Shown here: positions 5,720 to 7,898 of the stretch, in pieces
Numbering within the stretch: position 1 is the first letter of the stretch
Layout: every line of letters starts with the position of its first letter
Source: Methanosarcina sp.
Lineage (GTDB): Archaea > Halobacteriota > Methanosarcinia > Methanosarcinales > Methanosarcinaceae
Length of the DNA: 7,898 bases
Reading direction: 5' to 3'
NCBI GenBank assembly: GCA_003157235.1
Contig: PMJC01000158.1
Span: 1 to 7,898 of the forward strand
Notes under the pieces: model-generated
Told to the model about the DNA's origin: nothing
The model's database searches: none
Seen by the model: the letters and a program-made list of their open reading frames with translations, nothing else
Made by a program: the position numbers and the translations under genes

Positions 5720-6075
5720 TTACTTATAGAGACAAGTGCACTGATAAGGTTACTATCCTTTTGAAGAGTTTTTAGCTGGTTTGCAGGACCTATTACTGTG
5801 AGTCTCCGACTGCTCTGTTTTTTAAAAAACTTTCCTAGCAGCGAATTGTCTGAATACGCGGGGTAACTTTGCATTTCAATGCCTGAAAATACGTCCGGTT
5901 GGATTGCTGACATTGTCATCTCTATTAGCTTTGCTTCCTCCATAGGGTTCAGGCCTTTTTCAAGCACCAAGATTTTGCCTTTCCGCACCTCATCAATTAT
6001 GTATCGGACTTTTTCCATCGAAGCCATCTGCGAGATTCTGGCTTCAGATATCAGATCAAGTTGAATTCCTTTCAT
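5716..6075 (-). CDS. DUF2073 family protein, partner of the Era-like GTPase
   Basis: A small soluble protein (119 residues from ATG 6073-6075) of the archaeal DUF2073 family, for which I know no biochemical function. It begins MKGIQLDLISEARI and carries a helical middle (MEKVRYIIDEVRKGKILVLE, NPMEEAKLIEMTM). It then has GIEMQSYP, a basic stretch FFKKQSSRRLTVIGPANQL and a short C-terminal helix. I chose ATG 6073 because GGTGATC, a long match to the archaeal Shine-Dalgarno consensus, ends 3 bases before it. The in-frame GTG at 6082-6084 would add three residues and overlap the GTPase stop. The gene is coupled to the GTPase upstream and to the unknown gene downstream. Family membership is from memory of the N-terminal pattern and the neighbour pairing. 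Confidence 0.85.
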   Translation of the reverse strand: MKGIQLDLISEARISQMASMEKVRYIIDEVRKGKILVLEKGLNPMEEAKLIEMTMSAIQPDVFSGIEMQSYPAYSDNSLLGKFFKKQSSRRLTVIGPANQLKTLQKDSNLISALVSISK

Positions 6076-6080
6076 ATTGA

Positions 6081-6722
6081 TCACCCGAACTGCTTCGCCA
6101 GAGCTTCGTAAAACGAATCCATCCCGACTCCTTCAAGTGCCGAAACTGGTACCATGGGATGTTGGGGGAAAGCTTCCTTAATGATTGCAGGGTCAGCATC
6201 AGGAAGGTCTACTTTGTTTGCTACGATCAAAAGTGGAAGGTTCCTGGCTTCCATGTTTCCTATTACTGTTACGTTGACCTGTGTATAGGGATTCGCAGTG
6301 GAATCCATAACCAGTATGACGCCGTCTAGGTCATCGAGCCATTTGACAGCTTCAATTACACCTTCTGTCGCTTCTTTAGATCTTTTCTTTGATTCAGAGT
6401 CACTCATTCCTTGTTCCATGAAATCGTGAAAATCTATTTTCGTGGCAATCCCAGGTGTGTCCACTATATCAAGACTGATAGTGTACCCATTAGCTTCGAT
6501 AGTGATTTCATTCTTTCTCTTTGCATGCCTGGTTTCATGGGCGATATGAGAAACAGAGCCCATAGTTTCTTCTGTCCCGACCCAGTCTTTAAGGATCCGA
6601 TTGCTAAGAGTTGTCTTACCGGCATTAGGGGGACCATAAATTCCTATGCATGCTCCTTTTCTCTTGAACAGTTTATTGAACATTTTTGAAAAGCTTACCT
6701 TAAATCGTTTTAACATATTCAT
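6081..6722 (-). CDS. Era-like small GTP-binding protein
   Basis: A 213-residue P-loop GTPase of the TRAFAC class, archaeal Era-like group. After a basic N-terminus (LKRFKVSFSKMFNKLFKRK) it shows G1 GPPNAGKT (30-37), a threonine-containing switch I region (around 50-64, EETMGSVSHIAHET), G3 DTPG (88-91), G4 NKVD (169-172) and G5 SAL (194-196). The C-terminus ends soon after G5, so there is no KH RNA-binding domain as in bacterial Era; the Era name reflects only the G domain. The extra loop between G3 and G4 (residues 97-127) is charged. The ATG start has GGAGGG with a 5-base spacer. It is the first gene of a three-gene operon with DUF2073. The cellular role is unknown; ribosome- or membrane-linked switching is speculation. 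Confidence 0.9.
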   Translation of the reverse strand: MNMLKRFKVSFSKMFNKLFKRKGACIGIYGPPNAGKTTLSNRILKDWVGTEETMGSVSHIAHETRHAKRKNEITIEANGYTISLDIVDTPGIATKIDFHDFMEQGMSDSESKKRSKEATEGVIEAVKWLDDLDGVILVMDSTANPYTQVNVTVIGNMEARNLPLLIVANKVDLPDADPAIIKEAFPQHPMVPVSALEGVGMDSFYEALAKQFG

Positions 6723-6900
6723 GGCTTCCCTCCATTGGGAAAGTATAAAACCTAAGGATTTCTCGGATTGCTTTCCTTTGTGGGTCGATGTTTAAAGTGA
6801 TTTTCTTGTTTAATTAATCCAAGCATAAAACTATTTTCATTTGTTACTTTGAAGGAATCAGAGAACTTTGGAATATTCCCTTCTCCTTTCTGGGACACCC

Positions 6901-6910
6901 AAATATAAAT
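6901..6910 (-). promoter_or_regulatory. Candidate TATA element for the GTPase operon
   Basis: TATTTATATT on the - strand is the best archaeal TATA match upstream of the GTPase. It would imply a leader of roughly 150 bases, which is not unusual in Methanosarcina-type archaea. A weaker candidate (TTTTATAC, 6743-6750) lies too close to the start to serve a gene with a Shine-Dalgarno leader. Confidence 0.3.
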
Positions 6911-6926
6911 AGTAAACTTCATGCCC

Positions 6927-6950
6927 TTTCTATAATAAAATAGAACGTTC
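6927..6950. promoter_or_regulatory. Overlapping palindromes upstream of the candidate GTPase promoter
   Basis: AGAACGTTCT (6941-6950) is a perfect 10-bp palindrome. It overlaps a second inverted repeat, TTCTAT-6 nt-ATAGAA (6927-6944). Together they give three alternating half-sites of the type TTCTA/AGAA. The position, about 30 bp upstream of the TATA candidate in the operon's direction, suits a regulator binding site. Confidence 0.3.
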
Positions 6951-7007
6951 TCCGTGAAAATACCACTAAAATATATAAGATTACTTTTGATCGCCTGATT
7001 CCCTTAC

Positions 7008-7044
7008 CATATTTAATAGAAATGTTTGATCATATTTAATAGAA
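7008..7044. repeat. 14-bp direct repeat with 23-bp period
   Basis: CATATTTAATAGAA occurs at 7008-7021 and 7031-7044. Two copies at about two helical turns could be a paired protein site or a small tandem duplication. The second copy contains the stop codon of the short open stretch 7036-7227. Confidence 0.4.
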
Positions 7045-7227
7045 GGTTTTTTTTATAATATCTCTTTTCAGATCTTCACTAAATCTGTTCATTTGTTTTA
7101 AATTTTTTATATTCTGATGTTCTGTACTTTCCTTTATATTCTTTCCTATTTTGATGCAATCCGATAAATCTAGCGTAGCATATCGATTTTTCCATCTTAC
7201 ATACAAAAAAAGATAACTAGATGTGTT
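7036..7227 (-). CDS. Questionable short open stretch, possible small-gene remnant
   Basis: This frame is open for 63 codons between stops on the - strand. The readable text includes LYVRWKNRYATLDLSDCIKI, GKNIKESTEHQNIKNLKQMN and RFSEDLKRDIIKKTFY, then TAA. It looks protein-like, but there is no ATG near the 5' side, no Shine-Dalgarno site and no family I recognise. A second frame from an ATG near 7195 is also open for 38 codons. It could be a remnant of a small gene or chance in AT-rich DNA. Confidence 0.18.
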   Translation of the reverse strand, partial: NTSSYLFLYVRWKNRYATLDLSDCIKIGKNIKESTEHQNIKNLKQMNRFSEDLKRDIIKKTFY

Positions 7228-7562
7228 TCAGGGTAATTTCACCTAGAGTTTTTATTTCTCTATAACTTAAGACAAATATTGTGACATAAAAATAATAATA
7301 TTCAACCTTACTCTTCTGTAAAAATCATGAAAAATAAGTGAAATTTTATGGGGTATCTGAGCCAGTTGGTAAAGTGCTGTATTTAGTTGATGTTATTTCT
7401 TAATGCGCTATATCATTTTCCGGACTTTTATGTTTCAAACTTTTAGTGAGGTTAGCTGAACCGATATGCTTCAGTATGTGAAGACACAAACTTTCATTAC
7501 ACTGGAAACTTAATTATGAAAAAATCAACCACTTAATGACGGAAGACCGACGGAGGAAAAGG

Positions 7563-7601
7563 AATAAAATTAAAAAATGTTAGAGCTGCACATAATGTGC
7601 A
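7563..7601 (-). terminator. Enolase terminator overlapping the end of the gene
   Basis: TGCACATAATGTGCA (7587-7601) is a 15-bp palindrome (7-bp arms around one central base). It lies inside the last codons of eno (Ala-His-Tyr-Val). The stop TAA (7580-7582) follows, and then the - strand reads ATTTTTTAATTTTATT (7564-7579). A hairpin plus U-tract of this kind is a credible archaeal transcript end. Confidence 0.5.
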
Positions 7602-7897
7602 ACCTCACCTAAGTCTTCCTCTATCCTAAGTAGCTGATTATATTTTGCAGTTCTTTCACCACGAGCAGGAGCCCCGGTTTTTATCATTTCTGCCCCAATG
7701 GCAACTGCAAGATCCGAAATGGTTGTGTCTTCGGTTTCAGCGGAACGATGGCTCACGATTACTGTATAGCCGTTTCTGGAGGCCATGGTTGCAGCATCAA
7801 AAGACTCCGAAAGTGTTCCGATCTGGTTAATTTTCAAAAGAAGTGCATTTGCTGCTCCCATGTCCACACCTTTGGAGAGTCTCTCGATGTTCGTAAC
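7580..7897 (-). CDS. eno: Enolase, C-terminal part (gene enters from the right edge)
   Basis: The last 105 codons of phosphopyruvate hydratase, the glycolytic/gluconeogenic enzyme that interconverts 2-phosphoglycerate and phosphoenolpyruvate in the cytoplasm. The reading frame runs off the right edge, so the N-terminal three quarters are absent. Visible active-site segments are [15 protein letters not shown], containing the catalytic-base Lys, then [18 protein letters not shown] with the substrate-binding His-Arg-Ser, and [20 protein letters not shown] with the second active-site Lys. The usual SHRSGETED Gly is Ala here, a mild change. The end, [16 protein letters not shown], is a normal enolase C-terminus. 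Nothing suggests it is broken. The next gene on this strand is 857 bp away, so it is probably the last gene of its transcript. Confidence 0.95.
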   Translation of the reverse strand, partial: VTNIERLSKGVDMGAANALLLKINQIGTLSESFDAATMASRNGYTVIVSHRSAETEDTTISDLAVAIGAEMIKTGAPARGERTAKYNQLLRIEEDLGEVAHYVQL

Positions 7898-7898
7898 A

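Larger units (their letters stand above)
6723..7579. other. Long spacer upstream of the GTPase operon, no certain gene
   Basis: About 857 bp between enolase and the GTPase gene. Near the GTPase it holds the Shine-Dalgarno site GGAGGG (about 6728-6733), a candidate TATA element at 6901-6910 and a palindrome at 6941-6950. Further right are the 14-bp direct repeat 7008-7044, a short open - strand stretch 7036-7227, and small hairpins GGTTAGCTGAACC and CTTCA...TGAAG near 7451-7482. The enolase 3' end signals complete it. I found no tRNA or convincing small RNA. Confidence 0.45.

Noticed and set aside
7350..7400. tRNA-like D-arm string (gagccagttggtaaagtgc)
   Set aside because: No matching acceptor stem, anticodon arm or T-loop (GGTTCRANNCC) follows at the right distance on either strand.

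Overview
The window looks like chromosomal DNA of a methanogenic archaeon of the Methanosarcina type. The pointers are an archaeal 6-phospho-3-hexuloisomerase, an Era-like GTPase paired with a DUF2073 protein (a euryarchaeal pairing), strong GGAG-type ribosome binding sites, TTG/GTG starts, U-rich 3' ends, and long AT-rich spacers containing decayed genes. The species cannot be fixed from sequence alone.

Left third (1-3030): no intact gene is visible. It opens with the last 53 codons of a reading frame that enters from the left (2-163). Next come two gene fossils I could reassemble by reading across frames. One is a secreted blue-copper (cupredoxin/plastocyanin-like) protein on the + strand (609-973). 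It has a lost start codon, a frameshift, an internal stop, and both copper-binding histidines replaced. The other is a membrane-anchored DUF4352-like protein on the - strand (1741-2411), broken by one nonsense codon and about five frameshifts. A third, much weaker possible remnant lies at 2538-2686. A purine-rich tract (2914-3002) lies downstream of the first intact gene.

Middle (3031-4880, all - strand): hxlB (6-phospho-3-hexuloisomerase of the ribulose monophosphate route, which supplies pentose phosphates in archaea lacking the oxidative pentose phosphate pathway) is followed by a class I/II PLP-dependent aminotransferase with a TTG start and a good Shine-Dalgarno site. hxlB has a recognisable TATA element, a small hairpin carrying its Shine-Dalgarno site, and a UAG stop. 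The UAG matters if the host decodes UAG as pyrrolysine.

Right (5189-6722, - strand): three tightly overlapping genes form an operon. They encode an Era-like small GTPase, a DUF2073 protein and an unrecognised 176-residue protein. This is the best candidate in the window for an undescribed functional unit. Upstream is an 857-bp spacer holding a candidate TATA element, a perfect palindrome and short repeats. The right edge holds the 3' end of enolase (eno), with a palindrome plus U-tract that looks like its terminator.

The intact genes cover central metabolism (enolase, hexuloisomerase, aminotransferase) and a conserved but uncharacterised GTPase module. The left third appears to be neutral decay of accessory surface or membrane genes.
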